A program made the translations under genes and the position numbers. This document shows, one piece after another, positions 1-7,800 of a DNA stretch of 17,504 bases. This DNA is from Candidatus Aerophobota bacterium (GTDB taxonomy: Bacteria; Aerophobota; Aerophobia; Aerophobales; AE-B3A): assembly GCA_030616535.1 (NCBI GenBank), contig JAUWXE010000012.1:1-17504 (forward strand). Reading direction: 5' to 3'. The notes under the pieces are model-generated. The model was given only the letters and a program-made list of their open reading frames with translations. It made no database searches and was not told the origin of the DNA. Every line of letters starts with the position of its first letter. The stretch's first letter is position 1.

Positions 1-783
1 CAGCTAGATCCCGACAATACTCGGTATCATTATCGCCTTGGTTATGCCTACCACCTGATGAGAAGATTAACCGAAGCAAGTGGTGAATATGAAGTGGTGT
101 TAAAATTAGACCCTCCACGCAGCGCATCAGAGGATGATTTAAAACTGGCAAATAAGTATGCTCCAAGGCTGTTTGTAAACCCAGAGGAATTTTTCGGCCT
201 TAAGGATCTAGTAGCAGTAATTCATCCGGAAAAACCAATTATTGCTTATAATCTTTTCTGGGAAGATGATATCGACCATCCAGGAGATAATGATCCCTCG
301 GATCATGAAGTTGTATGGATAGAATTTGACCAAAATATCCGGAAAGTAACCGGGGTATATACATATTTTCATAGAGCTGTGTTTTTTACAGAAGAAGCGG
401 TCAAGGATGCTAACCTCCATCGTCAAAGGGCAAGAATAAATGTTCAATGGGGTGGACATGGGTCTTTACCTTTGGGATGGGAGAGGCTAAAGCCGCAAGT
501 TTTTTATGAAAAAATCGGCGAAAAACTTAAAATAAAAAATATGCCTGAAAGATACCAAGAATTAAGTAAAAGCATTAAAAATCCAGGCCATCCCCTGGCC
601 AGAAATTGGCCTAAAATATTTGAAGGAAGCTATAAAGATTTTATTAATTTTTCCCAATATATAGATTCGCGTAAGTGGTTGAAAAAGAAAAGAATGGTAA
701 TAATTAGTAGATGGCCTAATGCTGTAATTAACCGGTATTTTCTTGCTTATAATTATTTTCCGAAAAGGCAGTGGCCAAAATAG
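1..783 (+). CDS. 3' part of a TPR-containing protein of unknown function
   Basis: The reading frame is open from the first base, so the 5' end lies outside the window; the ATG at 58 is internal and not a convincing start. The first roughly 35 residues (LDPDNTRYHYRLGYAYHLM, then EASGEYEVVLKLDP) look like a tetratricopeptide repeat, usually a protein-interaction surface. The rest, about 220 residues, begins KYAPRLFVNPEEFF and contains DHEVVWIEFD and WGGHGSLPLGW. This order vaguely recalls the Vps62/DUF946 type of domain (YAP...DWE...GSHA), but the match is by eye and weak. No membrane segment or signal peptide is visible in this part. The stop lies 33 bases before the hydrogenase protease gene on the same strand, so co-transcription is possible. 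I do not assign a function. Confidence 0.7.
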   Translation, partial: QLDPDNTRYHYRLGYAYHLMRRLTEASGEYEVVLKLDPPRSASEDDLKLANKYAPRLFVNPEEFFGLKDLVAVIHPEKPIIAYNLFWEDDIDHPGDNDPSDHEVVWIEFDQNIRKVTGVYTYFHRAVFFTEEAVKDANLHRQRARINVQWGGHGSLPLGWERLKPQVFYEKIGEKLKIKNMPERYQELSKSIKNPGHPLARNWPKIFEGSYKDFINFSQYIDSRKWLKKKRMVIISRWPNAVINRYFLAYNYFPKRQWPK

Positions 784-816
784 TGCGGCTTCCTAGACTA
801 AAAATTCCACAAAAAT

Positions 817-1344
817 ATGAAAAACAATTATTTTAAAGATAGATCCAGTATCAATACTTTGCCGCTTCAGGCACTGAAAGATAAGCTTAAGGGAAGAGTT
901 GTCCTTCTGGGGGTTGGTAATAGAATAAGAGGGGATGACGCAGCCGGCCCTGAATTAATCGAGATTTTAAAAAAGAGACTCCCGGATGCAGGAAAAGAAA
1001 TTTTCTTGTTCGATGGAGAGGAGATGCCGGAAAATTACCTTCTTCCCATCGCCAACCTGAAACCGAATTTAGTAATCATTGTGGATGCGGTCGATTTTGG
1101 CAGTCGTCCAGGAACAGTAAAGCTCTTTCCCATCCGGCAAATTCCTCAGGGCAGCTTATCTACCCATCGTCTCTCCTTGAGATTTCTTGGCTCCTATCTA
1201 GAAAAAGAGACCGAGGCCAAGATTTACCTACTCGGTATCCAACCAAAATCTATCAAATTGGAAGAAAAATTAAGTCCAGAGGTAAAAAAGGCTTTAAGAG
1301 ATTTGGCTGATTTCTTCCAGAAAGATACCTTTAAAAATGAATAA
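817..1344 (+). CDS. hycI: HycI-type [NiFe]-hydrogenase maturation protease
   Basis: This endopeptidase removes the C-terminal tail of the hydrogenase large subunit after the Ni-Fe site is loaded. The 175-residue product has LGVGNRIRGDDAAG at 31-44, the VDA motif with Asp90 and THRLSL with His117. Asp41, Asp90 and His117 line up with the metal-sensing residues Asp16, Asp62 and His90 of E. coli HycI. The MPEN segment and LGIQP near 139-143 also match HycI better than the HybD/HyaD type. HycI-type proteases serve H2-evolving, group 4-like hydrogenases, so such an enzyme is inferred elsewhere in the genome. The N-terminus is about 25 residues longer than in E. coli and the ATG at 817 has no clear ribosome binding site; a TTG at 859 is a possible alternative start. 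The 3' end overlaps hypF by 8 bases. Confidence 0.93.
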   Translation: MKNNYFKDRSSINTLPLQALKDKLKGRVVLLGVGNRIRGDDAAGPELIEILKKRLPDAGKEIFLFDGEEMPENYLLPIANLKPNLVIIVDAVDFGSRPGTVKLFPIRQIPQGSLSTHRLSLRFLGSYLEKETEAKIYLLGIQPKSIKLEEKLSPEVKKALRDLADFFQKDTFKNE

Positions 1345-3679
1345 GATTTTGACTGAAAGAAAGAAAGGACGGCAGAAGGAAAAGTCAAAAAGACTTTTTA
1401 TAGATATTACGGGAATAGTGCAAGGGGTAGGCTTTCGACCCTTTATTTATTCGCTGGCTACTAGATTTTCCCTTTCTGGTTTCGTCTTAAATGATACCTC
1501 GGGAATCAAAATAGAGGTAGAGGGAGAAGAAAAAAAGATTGCCGAGTTTTTAGAGCATGTAACTCTCGATGCTCCTCCTTTAGCTTTAATCGAGAAAATA
1601 GACTGCCGCAAGCTTTCTCCCATAGGCTACCATCATTTTGAGATAAAAAAGAGCAGAAAGGAAAAAGAAAAATTTACTCTTATTTCACCCGATATTTCAA
1701 TCTGCCCTGATTGCCTGCGTGAACTCTTTGATAAAGCCGATCGGAGGTACCAATACCCCTTCATTAACTGTACCAATTGTGGACCCCGTTTTTCCATCAT
1801 TAAAAACATCCCTTATGATCGGTTCCTCACTACCATGAGGGAGTTTAAGATGTGTCCGGAATGTCAGTCAGAATATGATGATCCCCTTAATCGGAGGTTC
1901 CATGCTCAGCCCAATGCCTGTGAGGTTTGTGGTCCTCGGGTTAGTTTGTTTGATAGGAAAGGAAGGGGAATTCACACCTCCGATCCCATAAAGAAGGTAG
2001 CCAGCCTCCTCAAAAAGGGATATATTGTGGCTGTCAAGGGATTAGGAGGTTTTCATCTTGCCTGTGATGCGGCTAATAAGGCCTCGGTTGAAGCCTTAAG
2101 AAAAAGGAAATACCGAGAAGACAAGCCATTTGCCGTCATGGCTTTGGACGTCGAGAAAATAAAAGAGTTTTGTCGGGTCAACGAATACGAGCAAAGACTC
2201 CTCCTTTCGCCTCGAAGACCTATCCTTATCCTGAGGAAGAAAAAAAACTGCCGGCTGCCGGATGAAATAGCACCCCATAATAAATACCTGGGGATGATGC
2301 TTCCTTATACGCCTCTTCATTATCTTTTATTGCGGGAGGCTGGCATGGTTTTGGTTATGACCAGTGGTAATATCTGCGATGAGCCTATAGCTTACAAGAA
2401 TAAAGATGCCTTCAAAAGACTGGAAGGAATAGCCGATTATTTTCTTATCCACAACCGAGAAATCCAGACGAGAATTGATGATTCGGTGACCAGAATCTTC
2501 CATAACCAGGAGATGATTATTCGACGCAGCAGGGGATATGTGCCCCAGCCTATAAAGGTGAACCTCTTTTTTGAAGAGCCGGTTCTGGCTGTGGGAGGGG
2601 AGCTGAAGAATACCTTTTGTCTGGCTACCCGAAATTATGCCTTTCTCAGCCATCACATTGGGGATCTGGAAAATCTTTCTGCCCTTACTTCCTTTGAAGA
2701 GGGAATAGAGCATTTTTTGAGGATATTTCATGCTTCGCCCCGCATAGTTGCCTGTGACTTACATCCTGATTACCTCTCCACCAAATTCGCCCAGGAGTTT
2801 TGCCAGAATTCATCTTTTAAGCCTGAGCTTATTCCTGTCCAGCACCATCATGCCCATATTGTAAGCTGCCTGATAGACAACCACTCCGAAAGCAAGGTAA
2901 TTGGGGTAGCTTTTGATGGAGTTGGTCTGGGAACCGATAGGCAAATCTGGGGAGGAGAGTTTTTGCTCGCCGATTTAACAGATTTCACCCGGGTTGCCCA
3001 GCTAAAATACCTGCCCCTGCCGGGAGGTGAGATGGCTATCAAAGAACCCTGGAGAATGGCCGTGACTTACCTCAATGAGGTCTATGGACCTGATTTTCTG
3101 AGTCTCCCTCTTCCTTTTCTTGAAACAATGGAGAAAGATAAAATAATGCTTCTTTTGAAGATCATAAAAAAAAGAATTAACTCACCTCTTACCTCATCTA
3201 TGGGTAGATTATTTGATGCGGTCTCTGCCTTGACAGACCTCAGAGATAGGGTAAATTACGAGGGTCAGGCAGCCATTGAGCTGGAGATGTTGGTGGAGGA
3301 GAAAGAAAAAGGGAGCTATCCTTTTGAAATTAGCTCTCAAGAAAAAATTATCCTCATTGATCCAAAAGCTATTATCGAATCCATAGTCTCTGATTTAATA
3401 AATCATGAAGGAAAAGAAATCATCGCTGCTCGCTTCCACAATACCATAGGCAGGATCATCCTTCAAACTTGCAGGAAAATTAGAGAACACCAGCGTTTAA
3501 ACGAGGTTGCCTTAAGTGGAGGAGTTTTTCAAAATGTCTATCTTTTGAGAAAAACCTGTAATCTCTTGACTAAAGCTGGATTCTCAGTCTATACCCATCA
3601 TCAGGTCCCTCCTAACGATGGAGGTATCTCTTTAGGCCAGGCGGTAATCGCCCACGCCAGGAGTAAAGTATGTGCATAG
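1337..3679 (+). CDS. hypF: Carbamoyltransferase HypF
   Basis: HypF uses carbamoyl phosphate and ATP to carbamoylate the C-terminal cysteine of HypE, the first step in making the cyanide ligands of the [NiFe] site. All domains are present in the usual order over 780 residues. An acylphosphatase-like domain carries GIVQGVGFRPF (26-36). Two zinc-finger units have cysteine pairs at 123/126, 145/148, 173/176 and 195/198. A YrdC-like domain spans roughly 215-400, with KGLGGFHLACDA. A Kae1-like domain follows, with the metal-binding HHHAH at 503-507. Length is normal for the family and no break is seen. The first 18 residues are lysine/arginine-rich and lie before the acylphosphatase core, so the true start could be slightly downstream. 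It overlaps the protease gene upstream and hypC downstream, indicating one operon. Confidence 0.97.
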   Translation: MNKILTERKKGRQKEKSKRLFIDITGIVQGVGFRPFIYSLATRFSLSGFVLNDTSGIKIEVEGEEKKIAEFLEHVTLDAPPLALIEKIDCRKLSPIGYHHFEIKKSRKEKEKFTLISPDISICPDCLRELFDKADRRYQYPFINCTNCGPRFSIIKNIPYDRFLTTMREFKMCPECQSEYDDPLNRRFHAQPNACEVCGPRVSLFDRKGRGIHTSDPIKKVASLLKKGYIVAVKGLGGFHLACDAANKASVEALRKRKYREDKPFAVMALDVEKIKEFCRVNEYEQRLLLSPRRPILILRKKKNCRLPDEIAPHNKYLGMMLPYTPLHYLLLREAGMVLVMTSGNICDEPIAYKNKDAFKRLEGIADYFLIHNREIQTRIDDSVTRIFHNQEMIIRRSRGYVPQPIKVNLFFEEPVLAVGGELKNTFCLATRNYAFLSHHIGDLENLSALTSFEEGIEHFLRIFHASPRIVACDLHPDYLSTKFAQEFCQNSSFKPELIPVQHHHAHIVSCLIDNHSESKVIGVAFDGVGLGTDRQIWGGEFLLADLTDFTRVAQLKYLPLPGGEMAIKEPWRMAVTYLNEVYGPDFLSLPLPFLETMEKDKIMLLLKIIKKRINSPLTSSMGRLFDAVSALTDLRDRVNYEGQAAIELEMLVEEKEKGSYPFEISSQEKIILIDPKAIIESIVSDLINHEGKEIIAARFHNTIGRIILQTCRKIREHQRLNEVALSGGVFQNVYLLRKTCNLLTKAGFSVYTHHQVPPNDGGISLGQAVIAHARSKVCA

Positions 3680-3882
3680 CTATCCCCGTAAAAATAATAG
3701 AAATTAAGGGTAAAATAGGAATTGGACAGGCAGGGGGAGTGAAAAGGAAGGTGAGTCTCCTTCTCTTAGACGAAGTAAAAGTGGGAGATTATGTTTTATT
3801 ACATGCGGGATTTGCCATAAGCAAAGTTAAGAAGGAAGAGGCGGAAGAGCTTCTTGAGATACTAGCCTCTCTTGAGATGTAA
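3670..3882 (+). CDS. hypC: Hydrogenase maturation chaperone HypC
   Basis: HypC is the small chaperone that works with HypD to assemble the Fe(CN)2CO unit and carries it to the hydrogenase large-subunit precursor. The 70-residue product starts MCIAIPVKI, with the essential Cys2 directly after Met1 as in HypC/HybG proteins. It keeps the LLHAGFAI motif around His45. Length is typical. The ATG overlaps the last 10 bases of hypF, and a good ribosome binding site (AGGAGT) sits just ahead of it inside hypF. hypD follows 11 bases later. Confidence 0.97.
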   Translation: MCIAIPVKIIEIKGKIGIGQAGGVKRKVSLLLLDEVKVGDYVLLHAGFAISKVKKEEAEELLEILASLEM

Positions 3883-3893
3883 AGACCTAAGAA

Positions 3894-4988
3894 ATGAAGT
3901 ATCTTGATGAATTTCGGCAAAAAGAACTAGTAGATAAACTCACCAAAGCAATTGATCACTTAATGGCTGATATTGATAGAAAGATTACCCTCATGGAGGT
4001 CTGTGGCACTCACACTATGGCCGTCTTCAGGTATGGAATTAAGGACCTACTTCCCCATAATCTTCATCTTCTAGCCGGGCCTGGCTGTCCGGTATGCGTG
4101 ACGGCTAATGACTATCTGGATAAGGCTATAGCTTATGCCCGCAAAGAGGGAGTGATTATGGCTACCTTTGGGGATATGGTTAAGGTTCCCGGGTCAAGAT
4201 CAAGTCTGGCTGAAGAGGTTTCTAATGGGGCCGAGATAAGGGTAGTTTATTCTTGCCTGGAAGCACTCAAGATTGCCCATCAGAATCCGGAAAAGAAAGT
4301 CATCTTTATTGGTATCGGATTTGAGACAACTGCCCCTACGGTGGCTTCTTCCATCCTCACTGCTGCTGAAGATAAACTTTGTAACTACTTTGTCTTGAGC
4401 GGTCATAAAATAATGCCCCCCGTAATGCGTGCCTTAGTCCAGGATCATGAGCTAAAAATAGATGGCTTCATTTGCCCCGGGCACGTAAGCACCATTACCG
4501 GGAGTAAAATATATGAATTTTTGTCTCGTGATTACGGGGTCCCTTGCGTAGTAGCCGGGTTTGAGCCGATTGATATATTGCAAAGTATCTATTTGATCCT
4601 TTCCCAGATCAAATCGGGTCAGGCTAAGGTGGAAAATGAATACAATCGAGCCGTAACCTGGGAGGGGAATCTGAAAGCACAGGCGCTGATGGCAGAGGTA
4701 TTTGAGCCGGAAAGCTCTAATTGGCGGGGACTTGGAGAAATTGAACAAAGTGGACTTAAAATCAGGGGAAAATACGGAAGTTTCGATGCCGAAAAAAAAT
4801 ATCCCCTAAGTATTGAAGAATCTCGAGAGAATCCTGGATGTATCTGCGGAGATATCCTTCGAGGTCTGAAAACCCCCCTGGACTGCCGCCTTTTTAGAAA
4901 AGTCTGCCATCCATCTCACCCTCTAGGAGCCTGCATGGTTTCAGCAGAGGGAACCTGCGCCGCCTATTATAAATATTTATCAGTCTAG
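3894..4988 (+). CDS. hypD: Fe-S hydrogenase maturation protein HypD
   Basis: HypD is the 4Fe-4S scaffold on which the iron atom receives its CN and CO ligands, in complex with HypC. The 364-residue product has CGTHT (Cys37), the AGPGCPVCV motif (Cys65 and Cys68) and GFETTAPT. The C-terminal half holds the cysteine cluster CICGD...CHPSHPLGAC...GTCAAY that is expected to bind the Fe-S cluster. Length and motif order match the family and nothing is missing. The ribosome binding site is poor, so translation is probably coupled to hypC, 11 bases upstream. A 125-base gap separates the stop from the preferred hypE start, longer than the other spacings in this operon. Confidence 0.97.
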   Translation: MKYLDEFRQKELVDKLTKAIDHLMADIDRKITLMEVCGTHTMAVFRYGIKDLLPHNLHLLAGPGCPVCVTANDYLDKAIAYARKEGVIMATFGDMVKVPGSRSSLAEEVSNGAEIRVVYSCLEALKIAHQNPEKKVIFIGIGFETTAPTVASSILTAAEDKLCNYFVLSGHKIMPPVMRALVQDHELKIDGFICPGHVSTITGSKIYEFLSRDYGVPCVVAGFEPIDILQSIYLILSQIKSGQAKVENEYNRAVTWEGNLKAQALMAEVFEPESSNWRGLGEIEQSGLKIRGKYGSFDAEKKYPLSIEESRENPGCICGDILRGLKTPLDCRLFRKVCHPSHPLGACMVSAEGTCAAYYKYLSV

Positions 4989-5062
4989 GACTGTCTTTTC
5001 AGCGGATGAAAATCAACCTTCCTTCTTTACTCTGCGGGTCTTATCTGAGCCAGAAATAATTC

Positions 5063-5089
5063 TTGACAAAGAAACTCAGAAGCTATAAT
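5063..5089 (+). promoter_or_regulatory. Candidate sigma70 promoter ahead of hypE
   Basis: A perfect -35 hexamer TTGACA (5063-5068) is followed after 15 bases by a perfect -10 hexamer TATAAT (5084-5089). The spacer is shorter than the preferred 17, so strength is uncertain. A start point near 5096 would give a short leader before the ATG at 5114. It sits in the longest gap of the hyp operon and could drive hypE and rex separately from the upstream genes. Confidence 0.5.
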
Positions 5090-5113
5090 CTTTATAAAAA
5101 TATCCGGCTCGGA

Positions 5114-6121
5114 ATGAAAGAAAAAATTCTCTTAGCTCATGGAAGTGGGGGAAAATTATTGCATGATCTTATAAGAGAGGTTTTCCTGCCCGCATTCGAT
5201 AATAAATTCTTGAGAGAATTAACCGATTCCGCCGTATTTGATCACAGAGGAACTAAGTGGGCATTCACTACTGATTCCTACGTCATCAGGCCCCTCTTTT
5301 TCCCGGGGGGAGATATTGGAAAATTAGCCGTAAGCGGAACCATAAATGATCTAGCCGTAATGGGGGCAAAGCCGATTTTTCTTTCCTGTAGTCTTATTAT
5401 TGAGGAGGGACTCAGTCTCTCTATTCTAAAAAGAGTTATCTCTTCCATGAGGCAAACAGCGGATAATGCCGGGGTTGAAATCATTACCGGGGATACCAAG
5501 GTCGTCGAGCATGGAAGTGCTGATGGATTGTTTATTAATACCAGCGGGATCGGCCTCCTGTCTACCAGGAGTGAAAGCTCCTCACCCAGAATTAAAGCAG
5601 GAGATAAGATCGTCATCAACGGGAGCATAGGAGATCATTCCATTGCCACTCTCTCTGGGCGGGAAGAATTTGATTTTCGTACCGAGGTAAAGAGTGATTG
5701 TGCTCCCTTAAATGATTTAATTGAGAAGGTCTTGAGTCAATCCTCCGGGGTAAAGCTAATGCGTGATCCAACTCGCGGTGGGGTAGCCACCATATTAAAT
5801 GAGATAGCTATAGGGAAAGAGTTTGGCATTGAACTATGGGAGGAAAGAATTCCCTTTAAGCAAGAAACTATAGCTATCTCCGAGATGCTTGGTTTTGATC
5901 CCCTCTATTTGGCTAACGAAGGGAAGGTTATATTTATTGTAAAGGATGAAGAAGCTAAAAAGATCGTCAAAATATTACGATCCCATCCTTTGGGGAAGGA
6001 AAGTGAGATCATTGGTAAGATGACCCCTGAGCCTAGAGGAAAAGTGTATCTAAGAACCTGTATCGGTACTACCAGGGTACTGGATATGCTTTCCGGGGAT
6101 CAGCTTCCCCGGATCTGCTGA
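5114..6121 (+). CDS. hypE: Hydrogenase maturation protein HypE
   Basis: HypE dehydrates the thiocarboxamide made by HypF on its C-terminal cysteine to thiocyanate, the donor of the CN ligands, using ATP. The product has the AIR-synthase/PurM-like fold signature: AHGSGGK near the N-terminus, FTTDSYV, GDTKV, and RDPTRGG in the C-terminal half. It ends in PRIC, the invariant tail whose last cysteine carries the cyano group. I choose the ATG at 5114 (335 residues). A longer in-frame reading from a TTG at 5063 would add 17 residues, but that TTG is the first base of a -35 element and the added residues do not resemble HypE. The ribosome binding site at 5114 is weak. rex follows 22 bases downstream. 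Confidence 0.95.
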   Translation: MKEKILLAHGSGGKLLHDLIREVFLPAFDNKFLRELTDSAVFDHRGTKWAFTTDSYVIRPLFFPGGDIGKLAVSGTINDLAVMGAKPIFLSCSLIIEEGLSLSILKRVISSMRQTADNAGVEIITGDTKVVEHGSADGLFINTSGIGLLSTRSESSSPRIKAGDKIVINGSIGDHSIATLSGREEFDFRTEVKSDCAPLNDLIEKVLSQSSGVKLMRDPTRGGVATILNEIAIGKEFGIELWEERIPFKQETIAISEMLGFDPLYLANEGKVIFIVKDEEAKKIVKILRSHPLGKESEIIGKMTPEPRGKVYLRTCIGTTRVLDMLSGDQLPRIC

Positions 6122-6143
6122 AGGAAAATTTTGAGGAAAAAAG

Positions 6144-6767
6144 ATGCCCAGATTTAGAGTGCCAGAGGTGACTGTGGAACGGCTGTCCATTTACCTGAGA
6201 GCTATCAAGGGCCTGGAGGAGGATAATATTCTTTCATCCCAGGAGTTGGCTGACCTGGTGGGAACCTCCGATGGACAGGTAAGAAAGGATCTTGCCTATT
6301 TTGGGGAGTTCGGTGTTCCTGGTCAGGGCTATAGAATAGCAAAACTCAAACAGGAAATTCGCCATATTCTGGGACTCGATTCAACCTGGGGAATAGCCAT
6401 AGTGGGAATAGGAAATCTAGGAGCAGCACTTCTCACCTACCCCGGTTTTAAAAGAGAGGAATTTGAGATAAGAGCAGCCTTTGACAGGGATAAATCAAAG
6501 ATTGGGAAGGTGTGGCGGGGAATAAAGGTTCAGCATGTAGACAGGATTCCACAGGTTCTATCAGAGAAGCAGATAAAGATAGGTGTTATTACTACTCCGG
6601 CCACGGCTGCTCAAGAGGTAGCTGACAAATTAGCGAAAGGTGGAGTAAAAGGAATCTTAAACTTTGCTCCGGTGAGAATATCCGTTCCCAAAGAGATAAG
6701 ACTAAAGAACGTAGACTTGAGTATGCAACTAGAAACTCTATCTTATTTTCTGGGAAAATCGACCTGA
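6144..6767 (+). CDS. rex: Redox-sensing transcriptional repressor Rex
   Basis: Rex binds DNA when NAD+ is high and releases it when NADH rises, derepressing fermentative, hydrogenase and other anaerobic genes. The 207-residue product has an N-terminal winged helix (about 10-62, with LSSQELADLVGTSDGQVRKD and FGEFGVPGQGY). A Rossmann domain follows, with the nucleotide-binding glycines GIGNLG at 88-93 and an acidic end to the second strand at AAFDRD (112-116). The C-terminal helix LSMQLETLSYFL fits the domain-swapped dimer. Length is normal. A GAGG ribosome binding site precedes the ATG. It lies 22 bases after hypE and 73 bases before rnfD on the same strand, so control of hydrogenase maturation or the RnfDG unit is plausible but inferred. 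I found no convincing Rex operator in the window. Confidence 0.96.
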   Translation: MPRFRVPEVTVERLSIYLRAIKGLEEDNILSSQELADLVGTSDGQVRKDLAYFGEFGVPGQGYRIAKLKQEIRHILGLDSTWGIAIVGIGNLGAALLTYPGFKREEFEIRAAFDRDKSKIGKVWRGIKVQHVDRIPQVLSEKQIKIGVITTPATAAQEVADKLAKGGVKGILNFAPVRISVPKEIRLKNVDLSMQLETLSYFLGKST

Positions 6768-6840
6768 TTAAGGAAAGTTTCAGGCTCTCTTTGCAATAGA
6801 CAAATAGAAATATTTCCCATAACACCAGGATTAATCAGCC

Positions 6841-7800
6841 ATGGAAAAAGATAAAACCCCCCAAAGGATCCTCATCCTCTCCTCTTCTCCACACATCCGA
6901 GATAGTCTTACCGTAGCCAGACTGATGTGGGGAGTGATAATCGCTCTTAGTCCAGCGGTGGCGGCCAGTATTTACTTTTTCGGCCTCCAGGCAGTAAAGT
7001 TGATCATTGTTTGTAGTCTGGTTAGCTTGGCCGCAGAATATATTTTCTTGTGGCTCAGAGGCAAAAGTTTTCCTAAGGAACCGAGCGCTCTCCTTAGCGG
7101 CCTTCTTTTAGCTTTGATTCTTCCTCCCACCTTACCTTTATGGAGCGCCGCCTTAGGAGCGATCTTTGCTGTTATCGTGGGTAAACAGATATTCGGGGGA
7201 CTGGGATACAATATATTCAATCCTGCCCTCATTGGAAGAGCCTTTCTGGCCGCTACCTTCCCCGTCCTTATGACCACCTGGGTAAAGCCTTTTAGTCTGG
7301 CAGCCATAACTACGGCTACCCCTCTGGGACTCATGAAGTTCGAATCTCAATCAACTTCTCTTATTAAACTTTTCTATGGCCATGTGGGAGGTTCATTAGG
7401 AGAAACCTCAGCCCTGGCTCTTCTTATAGGAGGAGCCTATTTACTCATTAGAAGATATATTGATTGGAGGATCCCCCTTTCCTATCTAGGTATTGTGGCC
7501 CTATTAAGCGGAATATTTTATTTAACTGGTCCCCATCGCTACGGAACTCCCCTGTTTAGTCTTTTAGCGGGAGGGCTAATGCTGGGAGCCTTCTTCATGG
7601 CCACTGATCCGGTTACCACCCCCGTTACTAAGCTCGGTAGATGGATCTTTGGCCTGGGAGCAGGAATTATGGTGGTAGTCATTCGTAATTGGGGAGGATA
7701 TGCGGAAGGGGTAATGTTTTCCATTCTTCTTATGAATGCCTTTACCCCTTTATTAGATAGATATATCAAGCCAAAGATCTTTGGGAGCAGGGAACTTTGA
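6841..7800 (+). CDS. rnfD: RnfD/NqrB-family membrane flavoprotein
   Basis: RnfD is the integral-membrane subunit of the Rnf/Rsx complex that carries a covalently bound FMN and moves electrons across or within the membrane. The 319-residue product has about ten hydrophobic segments. Family motifs include GYNIFNPALIGRAFL (122-136) and ATDPVTTPVTKLGRW near the C-terminus. The likely flavinylation site is TTATPLG (157-163), with Thr160 as the expected FMN attachment residue. Length is typical for RnfD. The ribosome binding site is modest (AGGA). The stop overlaps the start of rnfG. In complete Rnf operons rnfC precedes this gene; here the upstream neighbour is rex. An NqrB-like relative in another flavin-based pathway is the main alternative. 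Confidence 0.92.
   Translation: MEKDKTPQRILILSSSPHIRDSLTVARLMWGVIIALSPAVAASIYFFGLQAVKLIIVCSLVSLAAEYIFLWLRGKSFPKEPSALLSGLLLALILPPTLPLWSAALGAIFAVIVGKQIFGGLGYNIFNPALIGRAFLAATFPVLMTTWVKPFSLAAITTATPLGLMKFESQSTSLIKLFYGHVGGSLGETSALALLIGGAYLLIRRYIDWRIPLSYLGIVALLSGIFYLTGPHRYGTPLFSLLAGGLMLGAFFMATDPVTTPVTKLGRWIFGLGAGIMVVVIRNWGGYAEGVMFSILLMNAFTPLLDRYIKPKIFGSREL

Noticed and set aside
2327..2731. Antisense open frames inside hypF, hypD, hypE, rnfD and the permease gene.
   Set aside because: They are opposite well-supported genes, have no ribosome binding sites of note and encode no recognisable domains.
6768..6840. A possible Rex operator upstream of rnfD.
   Set aside because: The gap has no TTGTG/CACAA-type inverted repeat; only short A/T-rich runs are present. 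The other gaps I read gave nothing better.
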